DNA from: a virus
Length of the DNA stretch: 30,735 nucleotides
Virus record (IMG/VR): IMGVR_UViG_3300030109_004497
Location: 1-30,735 of that record
Reading direction: 5' to 3' (one strand)
In this document: positions 18,753-27,523 of the stretch, in pieces
How the letters are laid out: each line of letters begins with the position of its first letter
Position numbering within the stretch: the first letter of the stretch is position 1
Notes under the pieces: model-generated
Databases searched by the model: none
What the model saw: only the letters and a program-made list of their open reading frames with translations
Told to the model about the DNA's origin: nothing
Translations under genes and position numbers: made by a program

Positions 18753-19966
18753 ATCCAAATTGGTTCACAGAACCTTTTGTCCTTTGTTTCCTCTGCAAGT
18801 TTTAAAGACTCTTCACTATATTGTGTCTTATCTTTTGCCGTACCAGCTCCACCACTATTTGGTCGTTTTGCCATTTCCATTCCAATACAACCTATGTATT
18901 CCATATCTCTATATTCATCAAGAAACTCATTCATCGGGTCACAAATCTTTGACCAACCCCTCTCAGTTGACCACTTAGAATTTCCGTAAACGTCTGATAT
19001 ATTGACACATAGCTTACCACCACTTCTTAAGGTCGGTAACATATTATCGAGGGCTCTATGTAAAAACTGATTATTCCAATTATCAATGTCTTTATATCTA
19101 ACCCAACTTTGAGTATCATCATGACTATATCTTTCCACATTAAAATAAGGTGGTGATGTAAATATAATATCAAATGTATCTTCATAACCATCATAGTAAA
19201 AGTCCTCAGCGGCCTCACAATAGAAGTCAACCTTTTTCATCGACTCAAACATCGTAAGTTGACCTTCGTAGTAATCAGCCTGTTCTCTGTAAATCGGATG
19301 GTTCTCTTTACGAGGATCGACACCAACATACAACTCGGTGTTCTGACTAGCAAAGAAACCAGCTAACCTATCTCCCCATCCCATCGAGAAGTCCATAACA
19401 TTTTTGACCTTGAATAAGTCGTACAGAGCTTTTGCTACATTCGGTTTGAACTGACTACAGATGTACTTACGAAGTCCTAACATTACTCTTAATGCTGACC
19501 TATCTATCTTTGGTAGTTTCAGACTATATGCTGAACCCATCAATGATGTCATAAACTTTTCAGACTCCCAAGTTCGTTTGGGACCTGGTGATACTGAACC
19601 ATCAACTGACCATCTATTTTCTTGTTGAAAATAATTAGATGATTTATTACCTATGTTATTTCTACTAAAATACCATTGTTCACCCTTATAAGTTAAAGGC
19701 CACTCATAACCCTCTTCGGAACGAGCAAACCATTCTCCTTCTTTCAGAATATCATAAACCCAAGTTCCCTTTAACTTATTGAAGTCCTTACGACAATTTT
19801 CTTCGGTCATCTCCATTGTCGGCATTGGATAGTCCATAGCGACTTTTGCCAGAGATTCCTTTACATCATCCTTCTCGAATGTATCCTTTATGTAAGTCCA
19901 TTCTTTTTCATCGATGTGAAGATATGGTTCTTGGTTCTTGAACTTGTCGAAGTAATCTAAGTACAA
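18737..19966 (-). CDS. SPPYF-type DNA methyltransferase paralog A
   Basis: This 409-residue protein has motif I DFSMGWGDRLAGF (192-204) with VGVDP on the next strand, motif IV SPPYF (271-275), then NISDVYG. The N-terminal region aligns with paralog B (EPYLHIDEKEW against EPYINIPHDEW; SQFKPNVAKALYD against SQFKPSIAKAFYD). The start is TTG 19966 with GGAGAG 3 nt upstream; no ATG fits. The last codons overlap the start of paralog B by 16 nt. Two diverged copies in tandem suggest either different target sites or a two-subunit enzyme. The expected chemistry is methylation of an exocyclic amino group in DNA, with SAH released. Confidence 0.82.
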   Translation of the reverse strand: MYLDYFDKFKNQEPYLHIDEKEWTYIKDTFEKDDVKESLAKVAMDYPMPTMEMTEENCRKDFNKLKGTWVYDILKEGEWFARSEEGYEWPLTYKGEQWYFSRNNIGNKSSNYFQQENRWSVDGSVSPGPKRTWESEKFMTSLMGSAYSLKLPKIDRSALRVMLGLRKYICSQFKPNVAKALYDLFKVKNVMDFSMGWGDRLAGFFASQNTELYVGVDPRKENHPIYREQADYYEGQLTMFESMKKVDFYCEAAEDFYYDGYEDTFDIIFTSPPYFNVERYSHDDTQSWVRYKDIDNWNNQFLHRALDNMLPTLRSGGKLCVNISDVYGNSKWSTERGWSKICDPMNEFLDEYRDMEYIGCIGMEMAKRPNSGGAGTAKDKTQYSEESLKLAEETKDKRFCEPIWIWEKK

Positions 19967-20710
19967 TTACTCTCCGAATAGGTCTTTGAATGCCTGATTG
20001 GCAGCTTTTGATTGTTGAGTCTTCTCTTTCGTTACCACTTCCTTCTGTACTTTAATATCATGGTCACCTCGTTTCCACTCATCATACTCTATTTTACTAG
20101 CCATCATATCTGCCTGATGTAATATATGAGCAATATTAGACCTAAGTTGTTTATGTGGCATGTAACTGACATAGTAACCTTTATTAGCTTCTTCATACAT
20201 ACCATCGGTTAATCTTAGTCCAAGATACTCATTTTCAGACATCTTGACATCAAAATGTTGTAATAACCAAATTGCCCTATCAGTTACAGTCATGTACTGA
20301 ATATTAGGATTATGTTTATAGATTAACCCTTGATTCTTACGATGCCAGTCTGATTCGTTTGGTACATAATAGTCCTCAGCCAAACCACCAACTTTACCCA
20401 AGTCATGATGTAAGGCAGCAAATATTAACTCTTCTTTATCAAAATCGTCAATTGTAGCACCATTTTTACCCCATAAATCCCATATCTGAACTACTAAATC
20501 AGTTATATGTAGGACATGTTCCACATAACCACCAGCGTGAGCGTTATGGAAGTGTTCTTTACCACTTGCTGGTGCGATACACATCCTCTCTTCAAAGTAG
20601 TCATACATTTTATTTAAGTTATCGAGTCTTTCACCAACGAATGTTTCATTGATGAGACTCCTCAGTTTTTCCCAATTCTCTTGAATTTGTTCGGGTGTCA
20701 ACTCTTTCAT
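19967..20710 (-). CDS. HD-domain phosphohydrolase
   Basis: This 247-residue protein has an HD superfamily pattern: AHAGGYVEHVLHITDL (58-73, first metal histidines), the HHDLGK signature (101-106) and a later helix, HILHQADMMASK, with the last Asp. Members hydrolyse nucleotides or phosphodiesters, or act as 3'-5' exoribonucleases. Similar proteins occur in T4-like marine phages with unknown substrate. The C-terminus is a lysine-rich tail (EVVTKEKTQQSKAANQAFKD). It overlaps the DUF262-HNH gene by 4 nt. It could trim modified nucleotides for the neighbouring enzymes, but that is inference. Confidence 0.82.
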   Translation of the reverse strand: MKELTPEQIQENWEKLRSLINETFVGERLDNLNKMYDYFEERMCIAPASGKEHFHNAHAGGYVEHVLHITDLVVQIWDLWGKNGATIDDFDKEELIFAALHHDLGKVGGLAEDYYVPNESDWHRKNQGLIYKHNPNIQYMTVTDRAIWLLQHFDVKMSENEYLGLRLTDGMYEEANKGYYVSYMPHKQLRSNIAHILHQADMMASKIEYDEWKRGDHDIKVQKEVVTKEKTQQSKAANQAFKDLFGE

Positions 20711-22392
20711 GATTCTATACCTCTTTGTTTCTTTATTTCTTGTATCTCGAAAACCTTACTTAAGTCTATCTTACCCATCATTACCAAACCTTGTAAGTCT
20801 TCTGTAGATAGGTCAACCAGTTGTTCGTCATCCATTGTGTCGGTCTTCTGTAAATTGTGTTCGGAACATAACAATTGTCCGTTGTCGATGTGAGTCTTAC
20901 CACCTTTACTCCAAGGTTTTTTGTGGTCAACTTGTAGACCTTCTGTCACATTACAACCAGGATGATTACACACACAACCATCTCTGTCTTCTATCTCTTG
21001 TCTTTGTTTCTTAGTGAAATCTCTTTGATTATCTAGTATCACTATACCCCAATTGGATAGATTCTTTTCCATGTCAGTTTCAATGACACCCTTCAACCAC
21101 TCGTAGTCATTGATGTTAATACCAGTCTTCCACACACCTTGAAATCTATACTTAGACCTTTCAGATTTCATATTCTTTTTGTGAACAATTGTTAACTTAC
21201 CATTCACAACCTCATAACGACAGTTCTCAACCATACTTAGTTCTTTGACAGTTGTCAACAGATAGGAAGTTAACTTGTTGAAGAAAAGATTCTCATCCAT
21301 TCTCTCCATTGAAAAGTGTCCGTACTTGTCAATCCAATCATTTATCATCAATCCAAGTTTAACCAGTGAACTCTTTGTCCAAAGTGTATTAATCTTCTTG
21401 AATCTTTTGTCGTTACTATTGTTGACGATGATTCTGTTCATCACAGACAATATTTTCTTCACTCTGTTCATTGTCTTACCATTTATGTGGTAGGAACCTG
21501 TCTTTCCTTTCTTCTCGTGTAAATCATTCTCATACACATTATCTATATATGTCTTACTCGGTGTAAGAGATGGATAAGTTTCAGGTTCGATACTACCTAA
21601 AAACTTCTCTTTAATTCGTATTGAAAGTATGGAAACAATTTCATCCGTAACACGACCTGTGTGAGATACTTTTGAACTCAAGTATAATAGTTTGTTTTCA
21701 CTATTTATTCTCTTTGTGAAAATCTCAAACTCACTACTATCAAAAGAACCCAACTGACGACAACTATAAGAAATCTGTTTTCTGTATGAGTTTCTCCATT
21801 GTGGATCGGTCATGACATGTAAGTTATTCAAAGTTCTAAATTTCTCTCCAGCTAATGTATCAGTTAAAGTAGTGTAAACATCAACATCAAAAACCAAAGT
21901 CTTAGACAAATAGTCTTTGACCACTGGTGGGAACTCAACCCAACTCATCTCACCTAAGTCATACGACTTACCATTTATCTCCAAAGTAAATCCCTTTGGT
22001 GTCTCTAGTAAACCTTGATAAAAGTTGAAAAAAGTACGAGTTCTGTGTCCACCATCTAACAGTTCTTGTATATAAAGTTCAATGTATTGTTGGTTATAAT
22101 CTTGAAAATCTATTGGTTTGTCATTAACCTGTCTTAAAGAAAGAGGTGGTATCTTGTCTCCTCTCAAAAAGTTTGAGATTAAATTCTTCTGCCAGGTATT
22201 ACCTGTATAAGAACCCAACTCGTCTTCATATGTATAAGGTCTTTGATAGGTTGGTTTCGGGTCAATAACTCCACTTCTGAAAAGTTCCATGTAAGTACCA
22301 AATTGGATGTTACCAGTGTAACCACCCAAAAACATCCTTACATAATTAAAACCTTGTAAACCCTCTAAATTATTTTCATTAACTAACTTCAT
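20707..22392 (-). CDS. DUF262-HNH nuclease (GmrSD/BrxU-like)
   Basis: This 561-residue protein has an N-terminal DUF262 (ParB/Srx-fold) region: YQRPY (49-53), WQKNLISNFLRGDKIPPLSL (67-86) and LLDGGHRTRTFFNF (111-124), a variant of the family's DGQQR motif. The C-terminal HNH module (about 465-518) has RDGCVCNHPGC, LQVDHKKPWSKGG, then LCSEHNLQKTD with zinc-type cysteines. Proteins joining DUF262 with an HNH-like nuclease include GmrSD and BrxU, type IV enzymes that cut modified, often glucosylated, DNA. Here it is phage-encoded and next to methyltransferase genes. It may attack host or rival phage DNA while the phage's own DNA is protected. AAAGAGATAAATC precedes ATG 22392; P11 is the promoter. 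Confidence 0.82.
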   Translation of the reverse strand: MKLVNENNLEGLQGFNYVRMFLGGYTGNIQFGTYMELFRSGVIDPKPTYQRPYTYEDELGSYTGNTWQKNLISNFLRGDKIPPLSLRQVNDKPIDFQDYNQQYIELYIQELLDGGHRTRTFFNFYQGLLETPKGFTLEINGKSYDLGEMSWVEFPPVVKDYLSKTLVFDVDVYTTLTDTLAGEKFRTLNNLHVMTDPQWRNSYRKQISYSCRQLGSFDSSEFEIFTKRINSENKLLYLSSKVSHTGRVTDEIVSILSIRIKEKFLGSIEPETYPSLTPSKTYIDNVYENDLHEKKGKTGSYHINGKTMNRVKKILSVMNRIIVNNSNDKRFKKINTLWTKSSLVKLGLMINDWIDKYGHFSMERMDENLFFNKLTSYLLTTVKELSMVENCRYEVVNGKLTIVHKKNMKSERSKYRFQGVWKTGININDYEWLKGVIETDMEKNLSNWGIVILDNQRDFTKKQRQEIEDRDGCVCNHPGCNVTEGLQVDHKKPWSKGGKTHIDNGQLLCSEHNLQKTDTMDDEQLVDLSTEDLQGLVMMGKIDLSKVFEIQEIKKQRGIES

Positions 22393-22424
22393 GATTTATC
22401 TCTTTTTCTTTATCATTACCCCTA

Positions 22425-22454
22425 AATGTAACAATAAAACAGTATATGAGTCAA
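22425..22454 (-). promoter_or_regulatory. sigma70-like promoter P11
   Basis: Minus-strand TTGACT (22449-22454), 18-nt spacer, TACATT (22425-22430), then TAGGGG as at P4. TGCCTTTTTTT lies upstream. It starts directly after the stop of the glycosyltransferase gene and drives 22392 through about 17189. Confidence 0.72.
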
Positions 22455-22471
22455 GAAAAAAAGGCATTTTT

Positions 22472-23296
22472 TTAGAAAAAATCATGGGTTATATTTTTAG
22501 ATGAAGTGTACGCATCTTTCCATTTATATCTGAATTCAACGAACTCACCAAAGTTGTCAGCATATTTACCCCAAGGTTTCATCTTGTCATTGTGTATGTA
22601 AACGAACTCAGGATAATAGTCCATCAATTTCATGTGTTCTTTTTCCCACATCTCCACGGTTCTACCACTACTTTGACAACCACCAGGCGCCCACATACCT
22701 TTTTTAAAATGACAGAACTCATCTGATATTCTATTCTTATATCCGTTAACCAAACAATCTAATGTAAATCTACTATCCGAACCTAAGTAACACAAATCCC
22801 AATTTATGTCGTCAATAAACTTTGAAAGTTCTCTACCATCTATCATGGTCGCCTGTGTAATAGCTTGGTTTTCTAAGTATCGTTTGCCAGGTGGCATCGC
22901 TGATGCTTTATGTCCAATGTGCATTATATTTTCATCATCCATCCAACCATGAAACAGAGTGAACATATCATCTAAGTCTTCTTTTGTACACACTCTTTTA
23001 GCAGTATCCATATTTGACTCATCACCAAAATATTTAGCATTTCTTCTCTGAATGACAAGTTGGTCATCTAACATGTAAAATCTCTTATTACCCGCATCTC
23101 TACAGATTAACTCTCTTGTTTTAGCGATACCAATATTGTCACCAACTACCAAATATTCCACGTCATATTTGTACTCATCCCTCTCTTGTTCTTGAACTAC
23201 CATAACTACCTTTTCTTTATACTCATCTGGCAAACCATCAAAGGTAGTTTGGTCATTCACTCTACGAAACGTGGGTATATAAATTTTATCAATCAT
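22472..23296 (-). CDS. TET-associated-type glycosyltransferase (GT-A)
   Basis: This 274-residue protein begins MIDKIYIPTFRRVNDQTTFD. It has GIAKTRELICRDAG (56-69) and the acidic FYMLDDQLVIQRR motif (73-85) expected of a nucleotide-sugar/metal site, with an RR after it as in the phage TAGT group. The C-terminal part has WAPGGCQSSGRTVEMWEKEH. In that group the enzyme puts sugars on oxidised or hydroxymethyl bases of phage DNA; a protein or glycan target is also possible. ATG 23296 has GGAG 6 nt upstream, while the frame's earlier Met (23338) would overlap the upstream gene by 50 nt. It overlaps the upstream gene by 8 nt. Last gene of the P12 operon. Confidence 0.75.
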   Translation of the reverse strand: MIDKIYIPTFRRVNDQTTFDGLPDEYKEKVVMVVQEQERDEYKYDVEYLVVGDNIGIAKTRELICRDAGNKRFYMLDDQLVIQRRNAKYFGDESNMDTAKRVCTKEDLDDMFTLFHGWMDDENIMHIGHKASAMPPGKRYLENQAITQATMIDGRELSKFIDDINWDLCYLGSDSRFTLDCLVNGYKNRISDEFCHFKKGMWAPGGCQSSGRTVEMWEKEHMKLMDYYPEFVYIHNDKMKPWGKYADNFGEFVEFRYKWKDAYTSSKNITHDFF

Positions 23297-24644
23297 CTTC
23301 ACTCCAATAATAAGTGGGTGTGGCGTCATCACCATCATAGATATTCGAGTCTGCCATGAGTGCCCTTCTGTATGGCGTCCAAGTTATACCACCACCCCAC
23401 TTTAGTTTTTGTATTAACTCTCCTTTGGTAATACCAAAATAAGAATGCCTTATCATTTCTTTTATATCTTCTATCCTTGTTGACTTTTTCAGAGTTGGTA
23501 AGTCATCCACAAGATTATCTATATAGTCTGACATTTCTTTCATACTATCTTTAAACAACAAGTTGTCTCTCATCCAATCTAATCCTCTCTTACCCATCTC
23601 ATTTCTGTGATTGTTGTCATCCAAGTATTTGTTTAACAAATCTACAGCTTGACCATTTGTCTTAAAAAACTCAGCATTAGATTGTAGTTCCTTATAATAT
23701 AGTTCATCATACATAATATAAGGTGTTCCATTCATTAAACCATCGGTTGTGGCAACACTCCATCCACCATACTTTTGTTTGGGTGATAATCCGACACGAC
23801 ACTTACTTAACTTTTCGTAATAACCAGCCTTCTCAAATTTATCAGTAATAACATAATCTCTGTTAGGTTTATTTAATAGTGGTATCCACACCTTGAAATC
23901 TTGTCTTTGCTCTCTTAACTCGTCTACTATGGACATGAAATTATTGAAGTCTTTATATTCTTCTGGTCTATGATTGAACACGATTATTTTATCAGTATTT
24001 TCATTTGTCTTTTCAAGTATATCAGATTCTTTCACACCAAGATACTGAACCTTTAATATGTCATCTACCTTATCTATAGTATCTTGATTAAATGTATCCT
24101 TCATCTCTGTCAATACCAATTGTTTTTGATACTCGGTATTTAGATAACATCTATCATACTCCAATAGACCAGTTATATTTTGATTAAACGAACTGACTTC
24201 CCATGTTGCTGTATTTTTAAAATCAAACCAATGACAATATCCAAATAAGTTTGGCCAATGGTGTGTCTTGTTAAAAAACATATTTTTTATTTGATGGGTG
24301 TGTTCTGGCAAATGAGACATTACCAAATCAAAGTCAAACTTTTTAGTCACATTTTTATAAAAATCAAAGGTGTTAAAATGAACCCTCATCGATGGTATGT
24401 AAGATGGAAAATCCATGAAATGTTGACTCACATTTTTGAAATCTAAATCCTCAACGGGTTCAGGTAAAATCAGATAAAACCATAAGTCATCTCGTATATC
24501 ATTCAATACGGATATCTGACTTTTTATTGCCTGTATGTAACTATCTTTCTTTAAGTCCTTCAAATAAGTTATATTTGGATAGACTAATATCCTAATTGTT
24601 TTCTGTAATTTTACTTCTTTGTTATAACTAAAATAATCGTTCAT
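23289..24644 (-). CDS. GT-B fold glycosyltransferase (GT4-like)
   Basis: This 451-residue protein has an N-terminal Rossmann-like half (RILVYPNITYLKD, then DLVMSHLPEHTHQI). The C-terminal half has IIVFNHRPEEYKDFNNFMSI, KVWIPLLNKP, LSKCRVGLSPKQKYGGWSVA and TTDGLMNGTPYIMYDELYY. The last is the nucleotide-sugar-binding region of GT4-type enzymes (the E-x7-E region, here with D/E variants). It lacks a signal or membrane segment, so it acts in the cytoplasm, on DNA, protein or sugar intermediates. ATG 24644 has AGGA just upstream and overlaps the PLP gene as ATGA; the TTG at 24659 is less likely. Confidence 0.78.
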   Translation of the reverse strand: MNDYFSYNKEVKLQKTIRILVYPNITYLKDLKKDSYIQAIKSQISVLNDIRDDLWFYLILPEPVEDLDFKNVSQHFMDFPSYIPSMRVHFNTFDFYKNVTKKFDFDLVMSHLPEHTHQIKNMFFNKTHHWPNLFGYCHWFDFKNTATWEVSSFNQNITGLLEYDRCYLNTEYQKQLVLTEMKDTFNQDTIDKVDDILKVQYLGVKESDILEKTNENTDKIIVFNHRPEEYKDFNNFMSIVDELREQRQDFKVWIPLLNKPNRDYVITDKFEKAGYYEKLSKCRVGLSPKQKYGGWSVATTDGLMNGTPYIMYDELYYKELQSNAEFFKTNGQAVDLLNKYLDDNNHRNEMGKRGLDWMRDNLLFKDSMKEMSDYIDNLVDDLPTLKKSTRIEDIKEMIRHSYFGITKGELIQKLKWGGGITWTPYRRALMADSNIYDGDDATPTYYWSEDD

Positions 24645-25390
24645 TTTCCTACGTTCCAAAATAAAGAGTTTTTACTTGCATGTTCATTCATAAATTTCCA
24701 AGCCTTACTATCGTAAGTTAATGAACTTGGAAATGGTGGTCTTTCTGGTTCTTTACATTCTTGTTGAAATTTATACTCAGAACGGAAACACTCAGCTCTA
24801 CCCATTTCATGTAATGTTGTGTTATGTCCTATTTGAACACCATAAATTTTTGCTTCAGGCCAAGCACCTTGTAAACCACGACTCAATACTCCACTACTCA
24901 TAACAGTCCAAACTTCTTTTGGTCTAATACCAAGACTTAATGCTGTTCTTCTCATAGTCTCAACTATTATCGGATGGTCACCACCAAATGGAATTAGATG
25001 AGCATCATTATCTAAACAATACTTTTTAGCCTTTGCCTGTATGTTAGTTAGAAACCCCATTGGAACTTCTATTATATTACAACCCAACTCCTCAGCCGCA
25101 TCTGTTAACCAATATCTCTTTCCTTGTGGAACAGTTACCGTACACTTCCTACCCATATCTTTACAAGCATATGCTAGTGATAACTGAGCATATCCTTGTC
25201 TTGGTGAAGCGTAAACAAACTCCTCTACATCAGGTTTGTTCTTAACATAGGTAGTGAATGCCCGTCTCTTCGTACCACCATCAAGTAGGTCATCACGAAC
25301 AACCCAAAAACCACCATGTTCTTTTACCACTGGTTTTGGTAAGTCTACCTCGTAATCTATCTCGTCTAATTTGTAATCTAATATATCCAC
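24641..25390 (-). CDS. fold-type II PLP-dependent enzyme (ACC deaminase/cysteine desulfhydrase-like)
   Basis: This 249-residue protein has VVRDDLLDGGTKRRAFTTYV (30-49) with the likely PLP lysine K41 in the GGTKRR step, typical of the ACC deaminase/D-cysteine desulfhydrase group (E-D-L-GG-N-K-R). ASPRQGYAQLSLAYACKDMG is the alpha-carboxylate loop, where the family usually has S/T-N-H, and MSSGVLSRGLQG (164-175) the phosphate-binding loop. It is about 80 residues shorter than usual family members. It may supply or transfer an amino-acid-derived group; PLP enzymes take part in phage base hypermodification. It is coupled to the methyltransferase gene before it and the glycosyltransferase after it. 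Confidence 0.78.
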   Translation of the reverse strand: MDILDYKLDEIDYEVDLPKPVVKEHGGFWVVRDDLLDGGTKRRAFTTYVKNKPDVEEFVYASPRQGYAQLSLAYACKDMGRKCTVTVPQGKRYWLTDAAEELGCNIIEVPMGFLTNIQAKAKKYCLDNDAHLIPFGGDHPIIVETMRRTALSLGIRPKEVWTVMSSGVLSRGLQGAWPEAKIYGVQIGHNTTLHEMGRAECFRSEYKFQQECKEPERPPFPSSLTYDSKAWKFMNEHASKNSLFWNVGK

Positions 25391-26997
25391 TAAGGTTTAT
25401 GAAAGATAAATATTGGTTCATATTTTACAGTAACTCCATTGACATCAACTTTGTTTTTGACGTTAGATTGGTCAACACCAACCATAGATGCCATCAACAT
25501 CTTCAACTTACCTTGATATTTACCACCAAGTGATTCTATAATATCAATTGAGTCTTGTTCTAATGGATGAAAAGTGTCTTTACCTATCTTGATATCAGCG
25601 ATGTTCCAAAGTAGATATCTGTCACTTTTAAGACTCTCGTAAGCGTTTGTCAATGTTGGTTTAAGAAAGTTATCTCTCCAATCAGAGTACATCGGATAAG
25701 CCTTAAATGATTGTTCATCATCATCTGAATATTGTTCTCTATCAAAATAAGGTGGTGAAGTGAATACCATATCCAACTTACCTTTATATTGTTGATAATC
25801 AGGATGGTCACCAACATGTTCAGAACCTAACTGAAAATAATGATAAGTATTTTTTGGTTCTTCCCAAAACGGATTTGTTTCCAATCCATGTTCATTGAAG
25901 AAGTCAGCAACATACTCGTATCTTGACTTATCTATTTCGTCTATCCAATTGTCTGTGTTCGGGTCTGTTCCGATATAATGTATCCTCTTCTTGGAAGCCA
26001 TAGCACCAAGAATCCTACCACCCCAACCACTTGACGGGTCGTAAATGTTTAGTGGTTCATCTTGTTTGATATGGTCTGTATACTTCTCGTATAATAATCT
26101 AGCAGTAAGTGGGGGGAAGTTAACTGCTGGTTGTGAGTTTAAACTCAATCTGAATATCTGAAATGCTGATGGGAATAGTTTCCTATGAATATTATAGTAT
26201 CTAATCATGTAAACATTTCTCTTTAGTTTACCACCCTTCGTAGAAACATGGTCATCTAAATCTTCAACTGACATCAACTTCTTTAATGTGGGACACCATA
26301 AGTTAGTAACCATCTCATCTGTAATTAAACCCTTATCATAAGCATACTTTATATCATCCGCAGTTAAAGTCACATATTGTTTAAGATATTCTTCCTTGTG
26401 AGACTTAGAAATCCATAAACGGATGTCTTTAAATTTTAATTTATTATCATGGTAATATTCCAACCAATCTAATGCTGACTCTTCGTTCCAATATGGTAGT
26501 CCACCCTTATCGTTTTCTTTTCTATCCAAAGATACAGATTTACTGAAACTATACATGGAATCTCTACGAACTCCCCTTCTCATAGACCTAAAGAAAAGGT
26601 CTTTATTCGAGTCTTCTTTAATTCTATCATAGATTGAGTTAAGTCCAACATCACCAGTATCTCCAATACGAGTTTTCATCATAGTTGGGAAGAATTGGTT
26701 GACACCATTAGCAAACTTATTAAAGTTCTTAATTACATTCCTTTGACCATCGTCAGCTTTTTCTATGAAACCATGTATGTCATATTCTCTGAGTTTCTTG
26801 AATGAACTAATTATCTGGTCAATGTTCTGACCAACCATCGGTGGTGTACCATTCTCATCCCAATCCTTAATGATGAACTGACGAGCTTCTTCAATCCACT
26901 CGTCAAGTTCTTCATCAGTTTTTAGGAACAACTCGTGATAAGTGATATTGATTTTGGAATCAATGATACCACTTTTTTCGTAGTAGTGTTTACCCAT
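25390..26997 (-). CDS. large SPPYF-type DNA methyltransferase
   Basis: This 535-residue protein has about 300 N-terminal residues of unknown fold, which probably recognise the target. The catalytic part contains motif I as YDPSSGWGGRILGA (319-332), YIGTDPNTDN as the next acidic strand, and motif IV VFTSPPYFDREQYSDDDEQS (411-430), then LWNIADIK. The catalytic core resembles the tandem paralogs at 17529-19966 (the same SPPYF-x2-E/Q-x-YS-x-D-x-QSF pattern). It heads the enzyme part of the P12 operon and couples to the PLP enzyme gene by a shared TAATG. Methylation of DNA amino groups is expected; another SAM-based transfer is possible. Confidence 0.82.
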   Translation of the reverse strand: MGKHYYEKSGIIDSKINITYHELFLKTDEELDEWIEEARQFIIKDWDENGTPPMVGQNIDQIISSFKKLREYDIHGFIEKADDGQRNVIKNFNKFANGVNQFFPTMMKTRIGDTGDVGLNSIYDRIKEDSNKDLFFRSMRRGVRRDSMYSFSKSVSLDRKENDKGGLPYWNEESALDWLEYYHDNKLKFKDIRLWISKSHKEEYLKQYVTLTADDIKYAYDKGLITDEMVTNLWCPTLKKLMSVEDLDDHVSTKGGKLKRNVYMIRYYNIHRKLFPSAFQIFRLSLNSQPAVNFPPLTARLLYEKYTDHIKQDEPLNIYDPSSGWGGRILGAMASKKRIHYIGTDPNTDNWIDEIDKSRYEYVADFFNEHGLETNPFWEEPKNTYHYFQLGSEHVGDHPDYQQYKGKLDMVFTSPPYFDREQYSDDDEQSFKAYPMYSDWRDNFLKPTLTNAYESLKSDRYLLWNIADIKIGKDTFHPLEQDSIDIIESLGGKYQGKLKMLMASMVGVDQSNVKNKVDVNGVTVKYEPIFIFHKP

Positions 26998-27181
26998 TAC
27001 CTACCTTGTCTAAGGTATCTGGTTTCATCCAAGAAGTTGCACCAACTTTCTTTACATATAGTTGTGCATCTTCATCATTTCGTGCTAAAAACTTTACAGG
27101 TTTAGCATCTTTACCTACACCCTCAAGGTATGTGTATTCACCATAACCTTTCCATTGAGTTTGATTTTTATTTTTCGGCAT
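26990..27181 (-). CDS. hypothetical small basic protein
   Basis: This 63-residue protein, MPKNKNQTQWKGYGEYTYLE..., contains GKDAKPVKFLARNDEDAQLY and a VKKVGATSWMKPDTL end. It appears beta-alpha and soluble. It overlaps the large methyltransferase gene by 8 nt and the previous gene by 14 nt. It may be a cofactor of the methyltransferase by context only. No family recognised. Confidence 0.6.
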   Translation of the reverse strand: MPKNKNQTQWKGYGEYTYLEGVGKDAKPVKFLARNDEDAQLYVKKVGATSWMKPDTLDKVGNG

Positions 27182-27377
27182 TATGTAACTCCTCTTGTTC
27201 TAAAATCCATTTTTCATAGATGTCATCTACTTGTTCTTCGGTTAATCCTCGTTTATCGTAGGCATCTTTTCGTGTCATATAAGTCATGGGTACATCAGAT
27301 AGATTGTAATCCCTACCATATGTATCCACGAATATCTTTTCTTGTAACCAAGTTGGTCTGTATTCTCGATATGTCAT
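27168..27377 (-). CDS. hypothetical small acidic protein
   Basis: This 69-residue protein, MTYREYRPTWLQEKIFVDTY..., has a basic first third and a helical acidic end (LTEEQVDDIYEKWILEQEEL). ATG 27377 overlaps the stop of the 39-residue gene (TAATG) and its stop overlaps the next gene by 14 nt. No family recognised. Confidence 0.6.
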   Translation of the reverse strand: MTYREYRPTWLQEKIFVDTYGRDYNLSDVPMTYMTRKDAYDKRGLTEEQVDDIYEKWILEQEELHNAEK

Positions 27378-27496
27378 TATCTACCAGCTCTCTTTTTACC
27401 ATCTTCATACATGTACTTTACAAATGCGTAAAATACAAAAACGGTAAAAGCAATTGGTGGTAGATTAAAGTAAATAATCATTCCGATATCATTCAT
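27377..27496 (-). CDS. 39-residue membrane micro-protein, first gene after P12
   Basis: ATG 27496 to TAA 27377 encodes MNDIGMIIYFNLPPIAFTVF then VFYAFVKYMYEDGKKRAGR: one hydrophobic helix with a basic tail. AAGGA lies 6 nt before the ATG, and the stop overlaps the next start as TAATG. It is the first gene of the P12 operon that leads to the methyltransferase, PLP and glycosyltransferase genes. Confidence 0.65.
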   Translation of the reverse strand: MNDIGMIIYFNLPPIAFTVFVFYAFVKYMYEDGKKRAGR

Positions 27497-27523
27497 AGTT
27501 TATCCTTTATTTTAATTGTAATT

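Noticed and set aside
23297-23338. Longer N-terminus of the TET-associated-type glycosyltransferase
   Set aside because: It would overlap the upstream gene by 50 nt; ATG 23296 has GGAG in place and begins at the conserved IYIPTFRR.
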